NCBI GenBank assembly: GCA_040143965.1
Contig: JASJQH010006900.1
Coordinates: 1 to 46,079 of the forward strand
Length of the DNA: 46,079 nt
Direction of reading: 5' to 3'
Source of the DNA: Basidiobolus ranarum
Taxonomy: Eukaryota; Basidiobolomycota; Basidiobolomycetes; Basidiobolales
Below the pieces are notes generated by a model. It saw only the letters and a program-made list of their open reading frames with translations, was not told the origin of the DNA and did no database searches. This document shows positions 1 to 12,075 of this stretch, piece after piece. Every line of letters starts with the position of its first letter. The stretch's first letter is position 1. The position numbers and the translations under genes were made by a program.

Positions 1-53
1 CATATAATCTCACCACCTCCCGCCCCCCCCCCCTTTCCACCCTATCCAGTGCC

Positions 54-551
54 CTAGCCACCACCTCGCCTATCTCCGTTACCATTCCCCCCACCGCCAT
101 TACCTCCACCGTTTCCACCATTTCCAGAGTCATAGGCACCAGCTCCGTTACCGCCGTTACCATTATCACCGCCACCATTACCGGCACCGCCATTACCTCC
201 ACCGTTTCCAGAGTAATAAGCACCAGCTCCGATACCAGAAAAACCACCGCCATTACCTCCACCGTTTCCAGCGTCATAGGCACCAGCTCCATTACCACCG
301 TTACTATTATCACCGCCACCACTACCGGCACCAGCTCCGTTACCGCCGTTTCCACCATTTCCAGAGTCATAGGCACCGGCTCCATTACCACCACTGCCAT
401 TATCACCACCATCTCCAGCACCACCGTTAAAAAGATCTTTAACGTCGTAGGCTCCACTCCCTCTTGCTTGTAACCTTGGGTTTAGTGCAGCTGCATTAAT
501 GGCGGCAAGTCCAGAAAGAAGACATAGCAACTGAGGGGCGGAAAATTTCAT
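54..551 (-). CDS. secreted glycine/asparagine-rich repeat protein
   Basis: Single-exon gene of 165 codons. The first ~20 residues (MKFSAPQLLCLLSGLAAINA) form a clear signal peptide: one Lys, a hydrophobic core, then Ala-rich. After a short spacer ending in LQAR, which could be a processing site, the rest is low-complexity Gly/Asn with five spaced copies of a G-[SA]-G-A-Y-[DY] motif (GSGAYD, GAGAYD, GAGAYY and so on), and it ends GDRRGGG. There are no cysteines in the repeat part, so it is not a hydrophobin. A TATAAATA element lies about 95 nt upstream of the ATG on the same strand (plus 647-654). By composition it may be a wall-associated or extracellular structural protein; I recognise no named family. 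The repeat array is prone to length change, so alleles may differ. Confidence 0.75.
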   Translation of the reverse strand: MKFSAPQLLCLLSGLAAINAAALNPRLQARGSGAYDVKDLFNGGAGDGGDNGSGGNGAGAYDSGNGGNGGNGAGAGSGGGDNSNGGNGAGAYDAGNGGGNGGGFSGIGAGAYYSGNGGGNGGAGNGGGDNGNGGNGAGAYDSGNGGNGGGNGGGGNGNGDRRGGG

Positions 552-1245
552 TTTTAGGAATTGTAGTGTTGTAGAAAGTATTAAGTGGGTTCTATTAAAT
601 CTAAAGAAAGCCTATGGATACTTTTTTTGGAGAGACTGATAGTCACTATTTATATTCTTATATTTCTATGATCTATCACCTTCTTTACTCCTTACTGACA
701 GAATTACTATTTCTCCTATATCTGAGATGCGTATGCATGGGGTCAAGGTACAAATGTTTATAATTGACACTCTCCCACCCCACACTCACTGTTTCACCCT
801 ATATTTCTACTCTCTATTTGAAAATATACATATCTGACTGATAAATAGTATAATGTTGCGAATTTAGCATCGTTTCAATCATCGACTTTTTACCAAATCT
901 ATAACGGTCTTAAACTTGCAGCCCAATTTGACCAAAGGAGTAGCCTTATGCGGACTTGGGCCAACTAGGTAGTTTTACCCATCTGGAGTGTTTTGAAAGT
1001 TCTGAACTGTATAGAGTTAACGCCACAAGTGAACTTTGAACATAATATACGACAAAACTTCATTTAATGTAATAAAGGGTCTGATTAAACCTGACTACTC
1101 GTAGCATGCATTATGATTTAACTAAGGGATTTTTTCTAACTATTCACAGTAGATAGCATATCACATCTACAGCCTATCATAGATATATTTCTAAAATTGT
1201 AGCATTGCCTAGGTATTCTTACCTCAATTCTACGAAACTGTCAAC
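552..1245. other. intergenic: promoter of the glycine-rich gene, then nothing recognised
   Basis: AT-rich spacer between the glycine-rich gene and the 3' end of the U6 gene. Apart from the TATAAATA element at 647-654, I see no coding frame or RNA gene. Confidence 0.5.
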
Positions 1246-1254
1246 AAAAAAAAA
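1246..1254 (-). terminator. Pol III T-run terminator of U6
   Basis: Nine consecutive T on the transcribed (minus-sense) strand directly follow the 3' hairpin of the U6 RNA. Confidence 0.85.
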
Positions 1255-1309
1255 TTTCCTCCGAAGAGGTGTCCAATCAATATTTACGTGACATCCTTGT
1301 GCAGGGGCC

Positions 1310-1340
<31 letters not shown>

Positions 1341-1366
1341 TTCAAGTGTCAGAGGTTCCGAAGAAC
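1246..1366 (-). ncRNA. U6: U6 spliceosomal snRNA
   Basis: The minus strand carries the nearly invariant U6 core: TTGGAACGATACAGAGA (5' splice-site-pairing ACAGAGA box), then AGATTAGC with the catalytic AGC triad, then the internal stem-loop CATGGCCCCTGCACAAGGATG. The 5' end (about 1366) is a stem closed by a UUCG tetraloop, GTTC-TTCG-GAAC, in place of the usual U6 5' hairpin. The 3' part differs from human and fission-yeast U6: after GGATG the next base is T rather than A, and just before the terminal T-run there is a second UUCG hairpin, CCTC-TTCG-GAGG (plus 1257-1268). A run of nine T (plus 1246-1254) is a normal Pol III terminator. RNA length is about 115 nt. No intron is visible. In splicing U6 pairs with U4, then with U2 and the 5' splice site, and holds the catalytic metals. 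Confidence 0.95.
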
Positions 1367-1392
1367 TTGACGAAGGGTCAATGGTAAAGGAA

Positions 1393-1400
1393 TATATATA
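1393..1400 (-). promoter_or_regulatory. TATA box of the U6 gene
   Basis: TATATATA on the minus strand, 27-34 nt upstream of the predicted U6 5' end. This is the spacing expected of an external Pol III TATA element that positions TFIIIB. Confidence 0.75.
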
Positions 1401-1803
1401 GTCAAGTTATTTACTGAGTGAGAAACTTATGGGAATGGACTAATTAGTAAGATCCTCATGTATCACTCATGTCATGTGAAAAATTCGATTGATTCCAGAT
1501 TGCTTATTCATAAATTTTTCATGCAGATTTCTACTAGCAATCTGTATAAATCGAAGTAAATTTACGTAACACCTAGTAATTGAATTCCAAAATAGGTTTC
1601 TTCACTGATGTGCATAGGATATTCTCACCATTCCCAATCAATTTTTATATCTCTAATTAATTCCTTACTTCTACCATAGAGTCATTTGAAAATCTTCGAA
1701 ATAGATCACAAGTATTTATAAGCTATATTAGTGAGTGGCTTATTATTATACAGAAATTTTAAAGGTTTAATTTATGTTTATTTACAGTAAGCCTAGACTA
1801 CGT
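1401..1803. other. intergenic between U6 and ferritin, nothing recognised
   Basis: About 400 bp of AT-rich sequence upstream of U6 and downstream of the ferritin stop. It should hold the ferritin 3' UTR. No convincing open frame. Confidence 0.4.
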
Positions 1804-2323
1804 CTAGTTTTGTCCATTAAGCAAATTTTGATCCCACAAGTACAAACCAAGTCCTTCTCCTCCGACACGGTTCAATTGGGTAAGCATGTCTGAAATCTTC
1901 TTGATGGCTTCGACTTGTTCAGTGAGGTAGTGTCCTTCCAAGAAATCGCACATTTGAGGGTCACCTTGCTCAGCAGAGATGTTGTGCAAGTTCAATAATG
2001 ACTTGTTGACATCTTTCTCAAGTTGAAGGGTGGCTTCGATGGCATTCTTGGCTGAGTCCCACTCGATGTTGGGGACGGGGATGGGTTGGAATGAAACACG
2101 ACCACCACGTTGGTTGACGTAATCAATCAACTTCTGTGCGTGTTCATACTCCTCTTGGGCACTGTCACGGAAGAACTTGGTCAATCCTGGAAGGGCGACA
2201 TTATCACGACCAAAGTAAGCGGCAAGGGAGGTGTAAGTGTATGAAGCAGTTAACTCCATGTTGATTTGGTTGTTAAATACCTTCCTCGGAGGCAATGGAG
2301 AAGTTTTGTTTAGCAAGAGACAT
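1804..2323 (-). CDS. ferritin, animal heavy-chain type, with an apparent +1 shift near the start
   Basis: The protein stores iron by oxidising Fe2+ at a di-iron centre and packing it inside a 24-mer shell. The main frame (stop at 1804-1806) encodes the four-helix ferritin fold from NNQINMEL onward, close to animal H-chains: NQRGGR after helix B, LEKDVNKSLL in helix C, CDFLE and EQVEAIK in helix D. All ferroxidase ligands are visible; counted from 2316 they are E21, Y28, E55/E56, H59, E100 and Q134, matching human E27, Y34, E61/E62, H65, E107 and Q141. The only good ATG (2321-2323) opens a frame reading MSLAKQNFSIASEEGI, just like ferritin N termini, but it reaches a stop at 2273-2275. Leaving out one T of the TTT at 2275-2277 would give EEGINNQINMEL, matching the family exactly. 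A GT-AG intron cannot explain it, because it would remove the E21 region. No transit peptide, so cytosolic. A TATAAA-like element lies about 55 nt upstream. Confidence 0.85.
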
Positions 2324-4914
2324 ATTGATGATGATATGAAGTTGAATGGATGACTTGGTTCAGGGCATCTGCTTGCCTTTATATTGGTTTTTCAAAATTG
2401 ATATATAGACTATTACGTGTGAATGTGGCAGAGTGACATTAGTAATGAATAGTAGAAATTGTTTGTTGTATCGCTCTAGTAACCTATATATGGTAGATCA
2501 GTAGATAAACCTGGAATTATATCAAGTAGCCCACTTGAAGATTTATACAATCATTACCATATATAACATAGCAACCGTTCTTAGATGGATGAAAGTAAAG
2601 ACCCACCCATGGACTAATGTTTCGTGTAACAACAGACGTTGTAATATTGCGGGGCACCAGTGGATGAAGAAAATTTTTATTACTGGGCATACATTTGCTC
2701 ATAATACAAATAGAGGGATTTAATATCAAAATAAGTTGATAATGGCCTATATTCTCGAAAAGGCAGATCAATAGATAAGCGAGAAATTTGTGTAGCAGTA
2801 TTTTTGGAATAAGAATCCCCACAGATTCTCAGGGAAGTTCCGGAGTGCAATTTTGTGGGGCTCCGGACTGATTGACTACTTTCGTTCCTAAAAACAGTCA
2901 GTACCTCGATACAGTAATCGCAAACAATTAAATACGTATTCCATATTGCGGGCCTTTTAACATGGACCCTGTAATTTGAAAATCATTGGAAGCAAAATCA
3001 ACACCTAGCCAACGTTTCTCTACCATTTCTGAACAATTGATAATTAGTTCTACTTGATAGATTTATCTTCAAGTGAATGGAAGAATGTTGATAGATGGTA
3101 TATTTCGTTGGGTCATACTTTTTAGCTACGTTATAGTTATTAGAGTATTGACTTTATGGTCATCAATCCAAAGATGTACATTGCTACTTCATGGTATTCA
3201 AATGCTGTATATACCTATATTTAGAATTATACTTCACTAATTACATTTGAGATGTCAGTGAGTTCTGTGTCATCTGAAGAGTTCATTTCCCACTGCATAC
3301 TAGTTTTTCATTATACATCAAATAGTACATATATCTCAAGAGGTTAGGTCACTGAATATCATTGTTAATAGTGACCATTCATGTCAGCTTTGTGCTGAGA
3401 GATTATAAGTTGGTGTAAGGGCTCTGTAATTAAATAAACCTGAAATAAACGTGATTAAGCAGTGTCCAAGGATAAATATGCATATTGATTGATGCCAAGG
3501 TGATTTAGTACACAACCAATGATGGTGGATATTGGTTTATGGCTAAGTCTTATAACATGCATTATAAAAAGGTAGGAAGTATAAGAGTAGGAGGTATATA
3601 GCGAGGATTCAGCAGAATGAGCGGATAATTCATTTGATATTTTCACCGGAATTACTGTGTCGAAAGTAGCGAAATATTGTTAATTTCAACTGAAACTCAA
3701 GACTGGCGGTTTAAGGGGTGTCATCTAGTTATTGTGGCTGGATCGTGCGAATCAAGCAGACGGGCCATCGGTAGTTGATTCTTGTTATTCAGTGTCCAAC
3801 ATAGTTGCTATACCACTCTAGCTTGCATATCTTCAACAACCCTAACGGTAGGTTTGTACTTTTGCATTTCCAATCATCCAAGTGTTTCGAAAATGCTCAT
3901 TTAAATCAAATGACTTTTCAGGGGGTGAAGTGAAACATATTATGGCTTGTATTAAACTCGAGTTATACAACCATGAAGACACTATTATGAAGACACTGTT
4001 ATATATAGCGTTAGGCAGAAATGATCATATATAGTGTGAAGTATAATTATATATTGCGAATCGAAAAGTTGGATGGATTTGACTCACTTATTCAGATATA
4101 TGAATACAAGCCTAAGCACGTGGTTTAACACTTGATACATAAGCCAAGGCACGTGGAATGTAAACTCACCCCGTAGAGCTCATTATATTAAAAGTGGAAT
4201 TATTAGATATATCCTCAACTCAACACTGAAGTGACTGTGTAACAATATAGAGCGAAACGGATACAGGGGATGTGAATTTATGGCTGATTCACCAAAATGT
4301 TACACTAGTTGACCATTTCAACCCTACCTATTTAGAATAATCAAACCTTGATGTGGCTGAGCTGATGTACAAGATAGTCCCTTAAATACACATCCATTCC
4401 GTTACCTAACATTTACAGTCAAATTGAGCAGGCCAGAGTTACTAAAGGCTGTTGGAAGTAGTGAGATTGTCGACAGATCTAGCATAATGAATCAGGGATA
4501 GCTAGTGGTTTGAAAATAGATTCATTTCAAGCTACTTGTTTTTCTCTGGAACTCCTATTATTTTGACCGTGATTAGAAAGATTTCCTACCAAAAGCAACA
4601 CTAGTTTTCATGGTAGCAGTCTTCTCCCTTTTATCCTTCCACTCTAGCCATATTTTGCATTTATGTTTAGTTTGATTGGGTTGCATCAGATATCCAATTG
4701 GTTCTGTTAGAGGATTGACTATAGTAAAGTCAAATAAAAACTGATCATGCAAGCTCGGTGCCGTATTCGGTTCAAATACTCAATTCTAAGTTTTTGTTAA
4801 TTCCCATTCTCTTTGAAGTTAACCATCGTTCAAGTATTGACATTATCACTCGTAACACTGCTTTGAATATCCATAGAGAGCACCCTTACTTGTTCCCGTT
4901 CTTACTACCTAACC
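2324..4914. other. 2.6-kb intergenic region, no gene recognised
   Basis: AT-rich sequence between divergent ferritin and truncated haemoglobin genes. The longest frame (minus strand, 2517-2822, 101 codons) shows no family, signal peptide or codon pattern I trust. A small inverted repeat built on AGT(T)CCGGAG / CTCCGGACT lies at 2836-2869 with a 15-nt loop. No tRNA or snRNA was seen. Confidence 0.4.
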
Positions 4915-5478
4915 ATGAATTTCATCACCAACCACATACTTCAGTACAGAAAGCGGAACTCTCCCCAGAGCGTGGTTTCATCTTACGCAGAGGTTAAACC
5001 CTCCAGAGCGATGGTTATGACCTGCCCCATCACAGATACAGATACAGAGGATTCACCGACCTCATCAACTCAGGAGGAGACGATCTTAGACATCCTTGGA
5101 GAGGAACGCGTTGAGAGAATCGTAGAGAGATTCTACCACTACAATCTTACAGACAAAAACACCAGGGCGTTCTTCCAAGGAATCAATGTGGAACGTTTGC
5201 AACGGATGCAAACCAGATTTCTTGTTCATCTCTTAGGGGGGAAAGCTATCAATACGCGAAAGATGAGAGCTGCGCACAAACGTTTGTTGGATCTTAATGA
5301 TAGACACTTTGATGCTGTTTTGAGTAATTTGAGAAAGGCTGTGAAAGATATGGGTATCAGTCGAGAGCTAGCACTGAAAATCATGGCAGCTGCGGAGACC
5401 ACTAGAGATGATGTTTTGGGTAGGACACCATTGCCCAAAAGGCAGCCATCAGACGATCCGGATTTTGATTTAGTCTAA
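4915..5478 (+). CDS. group I truncated haemoglobin (trHbN type) with an N-terminal extension
   Basis: A 2-on-2 globin: binds haem and typically handles O2/NO (NO dioxygenation is known for bacterial trHbN). Residues ~56-170 align with trHbN: ILDILGEE at the start, RFYHYN with the B10 tyrosine (Y74), FFQGINVERL with the E-helix leucine (L95), MQTRFL with the E11 glutamine (Q99), HLLGGK, then MRAAHKRL with the likely proximal F8 histidine (H121), followed by DRHFDAVLSNL. The Y74-to-Q99 spacing of 25 equals that of the Mycobacterium protein. There is no intron. The first ~55 residues are outside the globin: residues 1-35 carry several Arg/Lys and one acidic residue, so a mitochondrial presequence is possible; residues 36-56 are acidic and Ser/Thr-rich. 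M33 or M35 are alternative starts that would remove the basic part. Group I trHbs are unusual in fungi. Confidence 0.88.
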   Translation: MNFITNHILQYRKRNSPQSVVSSYAEVKPSRAMVMTCPITDTDTEDSPTSSTQEETILDILGEERVERIVERFYHYNLTDKNTRAFFQGINVERLQRMQTRFLVHLLGGKAINTRKMRAAHKRLLDLNDRHFDAVLSNLRKAVKDMGISRELALKIMAAAETTRDDVLGRTPLPKRQPSDDPDFDLV

Positions 5479-6902
5479 GTGGAGTTGTGGCACTGGCGTT
5501 GTCATGAATGGAGCACAGTTTTCAGAGAAATCGAGACACCCATCAGCTTCCTCTCTCACTTGACCTTTAGAATTTTCTCCTTGTGATAGCTCTAACATCT
5601 TTCATCCATCCCGCTATATCAATCTCATATGATTACATCAGATAAATGACAACGAAACCAGTTGGGATGGGAGATATCTCTCTTTTAATTGACAACCTTC
5701 ATTGTAATTAGTTTCAATTTGACTGTTTATCATCTATGTCCTTAATAAAGCTCTTCAACACTAGCTCTATTGGATTTAAGCCTTTGATTTACGTAAATTA
5801 CGTATGGTTACCTGTTATTCGATTAATTGACTACATCGCAGGTTAATTTAAATTAAATCGAGAAATTGGACATTTCTGTCATACATACGTACGAACATTA
5901 TGAATCTAAACTGTAAATAGTAAGTACAGGTGGTTACAGACTGTGGAGAAGTTGAACCATGTAGGAAATTTTAATAACAATGTGATATCAACCTATTCTA
6001 TTCGTAGACTTTGATATGATGAATGTTGCTGTAAACATTACTCTTTTCCATTCTATCAAGGACATTTGAATCTTGCGTTTTACTCGATAAATGTACCTAG
6101 CTACATTGATGTACAGCTATTAAATGTTTTCTGCAAGTCATCTTCTGTAGCCCATCTTGCCGTATTCTTGGTTCATGACACAACAAGTGGCTGAAGAACT
6201 TCCCACTTAGGGACATTTGTATATAGCCCATTTAGTCATCGCAGCCACTTGAATGGACAAATCAACGAGGAAGAGATATTCTCGGGCTGTTCATATAGAA
6301 TATTATTCAATTCTCTATCGAAGGGAATTTCTGACATGTGCGTACTGTAATGTGATCAAAAAAGGGAAGAATAATAGGGAGTGGATTCTTTGCAGTAAAG
6401 AAGCATATGCTAAGCTTCTATGATGTAAAGATGGGCATTAGGATAATTCTAATGATGCTTCTAGAATTGAGCATTTTATTTGACTAACACGAGGTTTCCA
6501 GTATTTTTTTTGAATTTCACCAATTTCGCGAATTCCTCATATGATTAAAGGGAGATTTATCAAACTAATGATGATGGAAAAGATAAAACCAAATTGAACC
6601 GTACCAATACAGAAGTAGAAATAGAAACAAACACACAAATGGAAACAGAAAGGGAATCTATCTACAAAGCAAAAAATGCTTCTCAACTAGAATATGTTCA
6701 AGTGAGAATATTGATGGTAATCATGAAATGAAGCCAACGTTAGATAAAAGAGGAGTAAATTCGAAATCTCAAGCAAAACTAGTCAAAAATTTGGAAAGTG
6801 TAGCCAAAGGACCAGCAATGGATAAAGTCATACCAACTGCCTTACCCAGTGAAAGAGATATTTTCAAAGATAAGATGAGAAGCGGCTGCAAGAATACGTC
6901 GA
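5479..6902. other. 1.4-kb intergenic region, nothing recognised
   Basis: Convergent spacer holding the 3' ends of the haemoglobin and HMG-box genes. AT-rich, no convincing frame or RNA gene. The plus-strand frame at 6728-6964 is lysine-rich and runs into the HMG gene antisense, so it is not called. Confidence 0.4.
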
Positions 6903-7955
6903 TCACGACTTTCTTTCTAGTGATGGGCGGCACTCATCCTCTTGTGTATTGTAGAATAAATTAGGCGAAGAGTTGGTTGATGCAGAGTTGGGATTCGTAG
7001 ACGAATGCAGCCATGTGTCCTCTTCAAGCAACCATTTGAAATCAAATCCGGTAGTATCAGGCATCGTAACAGGTGGTAAGGGAGTGTACTCTTCTCCAAC
7101 TATGTTTGAAAATTCGTTCACCCCCATCCCTTCCACACCGAATCCCTTTCTCGATAAATTCGAGCCATTAACGTTGCTAGCGGTCTCGTAGCTAGAATAG
7201 TAAGGGGAGGACTTGTTCAAGGTTGATACTGGAAAATATGGGTTCATGAGGTCATGGGGTCCTGTAGGTGGGATGAAATACGATTTCATAGTTGGGTCCA
7301 TCATTTCGCCACAATTCTGTCGTTTCAGTGGTGAGCCTTCGATTGAACCTTCCAGCTCTAAAGCAGGGGATTGTTTACGCTTACTCTTGGTTCTGTTGGG
7401 ACTATACTTGTAATCAGGGTACTTTTGCTGGTGGTCTATTTTGATCTTTTCAGCCATCCATTGATACTTTCGTTTCTCCTCAACTGAGATATTCTTCCAC
7501 ATTTTTCCAATGATCCGAGATACTTCCATGTTGGTGATACCAGCATTGGAAGCGAAAATCTCGGATTGTTTATCACGACGAAACAGGAAAAAGCAATTGG
7601 CAGGTCGTGGGATTTTGACCTTCTTGGTTTCTGATGGGATCTCTTCGGTCTCCTGTTGTTCGGAGTGGACTGAGGAGGTATCGAAGCTGGTCTCCGATCC
7701 AGGTGTCACGAAATGTTGTGCTTGTGGTGTGTTGATCATGTTTGAATAGTTGGCATAGAATGGATCGTGAGGGTGAGGCTGTTGAGGATGGTAATAAACA
7801 TCTTGAACTGAATAGGGGTTTGGATACATCCCAAAATGGATGTTATCTGGCAAGGAAGGATGGTATGACATGGCTGGGACGTGTGATGGGTGAGGCTGAG
7901 TTGTCAGGTTTTTGGGTGCGTAATCGTTGGCTGTGTATACTTGTTGAGTCTTCAT
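6903..7955 (-). CDS. MATA-type HMG-box transcription factor (HMG copy 1)
   Basis: Single-exon protein of 350 residues. The HMG box spans about residues 114-186: IPRPANCFFLFRRDKQ (helix 1), NMEVSRIIGKMWKNIS (helix 2), QKYPDYKYSPNR (end of helix 3), then a basic tail KSKRK. This is the MATA_HMG/Ste11/Sex type, which bends DNA and in fungi often controls mating or development. Residues 1-100 are rich in Pro, His, Gln and Tyr, and the C-terminal part is Ser/Asn/Thr-rich, as expected of activation regions. Right after the box is SPALELEG (196-203), which recurs in the third HMG gene at about 20.2 kb. The ATG is the first in frame. No TPT or RNA-helicase genes flank it, so it is not the classic Mucoromycotina sex locus. 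Confidence 0.88.
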   Translation of the reverse strand: MKTQQVYTANDYAPKNLTTQPHPSHVPAMSYHPSLPDNIHFGMYPNPYSVQDVYYHPQQPHPHDPFYANYSNMINTPQAQHFVTPGSETSFDTSSVHSEQQETEEIPSETKKVKIPRPANCFFLFRRDKQSEIFASNAGITNMEVSRIIGKMWKNISVEEKRKYQWMAEKIKIDHQQKYPDYKYSPNRTKSKRKQSPALELEGSIEGSPLKRQNCGEMMDPTMKSYFIPPTGPHDLMNPYFPVSTLNKSSPYYSSYETASNVNGSNLSRKGFGVEGMGVNEFSNIVGEEYTPLPPVTMPDTTGFDFKWLLEEDTWLHSSTNPNSASTNSSPNLFYNTQEDECRPSLERKS

Positions 7956-10028
7956 GAGTAATGTATAAGCAGCAGTAATATCTAAAGGTAAAGGCTTGGG
8001 TATATAAAGGCAGCTCTAAGTCTAATAGAAAGAGAAGAAAGAATGAGGATGTGTTTACTGCAATCTGACTTCTCGTAGCTTTTATAAAATCGCACAGTAC
8101 AGCCTTGGGTCGGAGAATAGATCAGAATTCGTCCGTACGCAACACGATCAACCTGATCATTTCGCGCGGTTTTGGATATTTTTTACACTAGGAAGTTGTG
8201 GCATACCTTCGGAAGTGGTATTGTTGAGCGCGCTCTACTTACTATTTGGAGTTCGCTTTATTTCCCGATGCTGTAGGTCGCTTAGACCGGCCAGACTTGT
8301 GTGCATTAGATTAGCTCTTAATTTCTGATGGGCATTGTGTATAATAAACGTGGCCAATGAAGCTTCCCAAAATCCACCGCATTTACCGCGATTATAGCGC
8401 TAAATACGAAAGGAGCTAGAAAAGCAAATGATTTGGGATTTCGGATTTGATCGGAGAGATCTGAATTCCGACTGTGCTTACTCTTTCAAAAACTCCAACC
8501 GTACATGAGAGAATCCCAGGCATCCTCTATTGTTTGTAGAGTGTGTAAACAGATGTCGGTGTTCCTTGGATTGGATACAATGAGTGGAGATCATACGTCT
8601 GAAATTGGATTAAAGCCATATACCTCACCAACAAATAGCCAGGTGATGCTTATGTAAGAGAATAAACTGGAATGATTGACTCCAATAGAATCATCTGTGA
8701 GACTTTTAGACCCAATTCGTCAAAAGTTGTTTACCGAAAGGTTCGGCCAGATGTTGACAGCTAAAACAGCGGATATGTTGTGAACAAATCCTACTCTGCT
8801 CGGATAAATTGCTCCACCATTGAATTTCCCACGTCGTTGGTATTCCCGATATCTTCAGAATAACTCAGACTCGCTACTGTATACTTATACCAATATGAAG
8901 CCTAAGCATTTCAAATGAGGTCAGTTCTTGGAGAGATGAATACTTGGTCACCGGCTAATAGAATGGTGAATGCGGTTAGACTGCTTCTAATCGAACGTCA
9001 TTTTGCTCGGCAACTTCGAAGAAGCATTACGTATTACGGTCATAGACTATTGCAAATTTACCAAGTTGGTGCTACCGTTTGTCCATTTCTAGATCGGTAG
9101 TCGATATTGACAGGAGCCTCACCCCACAATGATACCATGTTCTAGTCGAACACATTGAACTGACTATAAATGGGGCTTGTATTGCGCACAAAAGAGCCGC
9201 ATGTGTATTGGATACATTAATTATTGATAAATGTAGCAGTTAACCATACAACACTTATTATCAGTAACTGATTATCGCTGACGTTTCTAGAGTTACATTC
9301 AGACAAATAAAGTGTGAGAAAAAGACTTTTAGCCGTGATGAACAGCTATTTCAAGGCTAATATGCGGGGTTTTACATATTATATGGGAACTCCACGCATG
9401 TCTGTCCAATGCCATGAAACCAGCAAAGAGCTTCTTGGGCTGGTTAGTCTTGGAGTGTAGCTGGGTTTTTCGACTATAAGCAATAACATAAACATTGATT
9501 TCCTCGTGGACACTGGCGGCAGTTACTCTTTGTACAATATGCTAACATGTGTTATGATCCTGGTTTGGAAGTTATGAGTAAGAACCTTTCATATATATAT
9601 TTTTAGAAACTTGAATGAAAATTGCGAATGAGTTGCACTCCATGGTTTCTGACAATATCCGGTTTAATCCTAATGGGGCGGCTTCGTTGACGGATTAAAC
9701 TAGCGCGAAATATGTGCACAACGAAATTGGTCAAAATCCAATTTTACATGGAAGGGCGATCGCAACAGCCTATCAAACTTTGCTGTAATCAATTCATTTC
9801 ATACATTATAGTATGTGTCAGCTTGTGACAACTTTCCACTGAAAAGTTCCATTTCTGTAAAATACCCCGCTCTCTATTGGCTCACTGGCCTTACCTCCAC
9901 TAAATAATGTGATGCTCAACCAGTTTACCATATTTATATTTACATATATATATCATTAGGGAGCGCTAATCTCTCTTCCCTACCACATCTTCTCAAATTC
10001 CCTTGACTACAAGCAATCCATTCACAGC
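7956..10028. other. 2.1-kb intergenic region with a possible protease relic
   Basis: Promoter space between the divergent HMG-box gene and IDH. A short aspartic-protease-like motif (see 9360-9560) is the only coding trace. The 61-codon frame at 8915-9100 has no recognisable content. An AT-rich stretch with TATA repeats lies at 9930-9955, just upstream of IDH. Confidence 0.4.
9360..9560 (+). mobile_element. possible fossil of an aspartic-protease-bearing element
   Basis: A short plus-strand stretch around 9495-9545 translates to INIDFLVDTGGSYSLY, like the active-site region of retropepsins (FLVDTGAS). No reverse transcriptase, integrase or terminal repeats were found, and the piece is clearly broken. 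It may instead be a chance match or a relic of a cellular pepsin-like gene. Confidence 0.2.

Positions 10029-12075
<2,047 letters not shown>

Noticed and set aside
2200-2280. An intron starting at GTATTT in ferritin to explain the frame change
   Set aside because: Any usable acceptor would delete the first ferroxidase glutamate and the helix A core.
2314-2316. TTG start for ferritin (would read MLNKTSPLPPRKVF before NNQINMEL)
   Set aside because: A normal ATG just upstream encodes a ferritin-like N terminus in another frame, and MLNKTSPLPPRK has no family match.
2517-2822. 101-codon minus-strand frame
   Set aside because: AT-driven open frame rich in Ile/Leu, with no domain, promoter or codon signal.
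7213-7957. Several plus-strand frames of 66-79 codons
   Set aside because: Antisense shadows of HMG copy 1.
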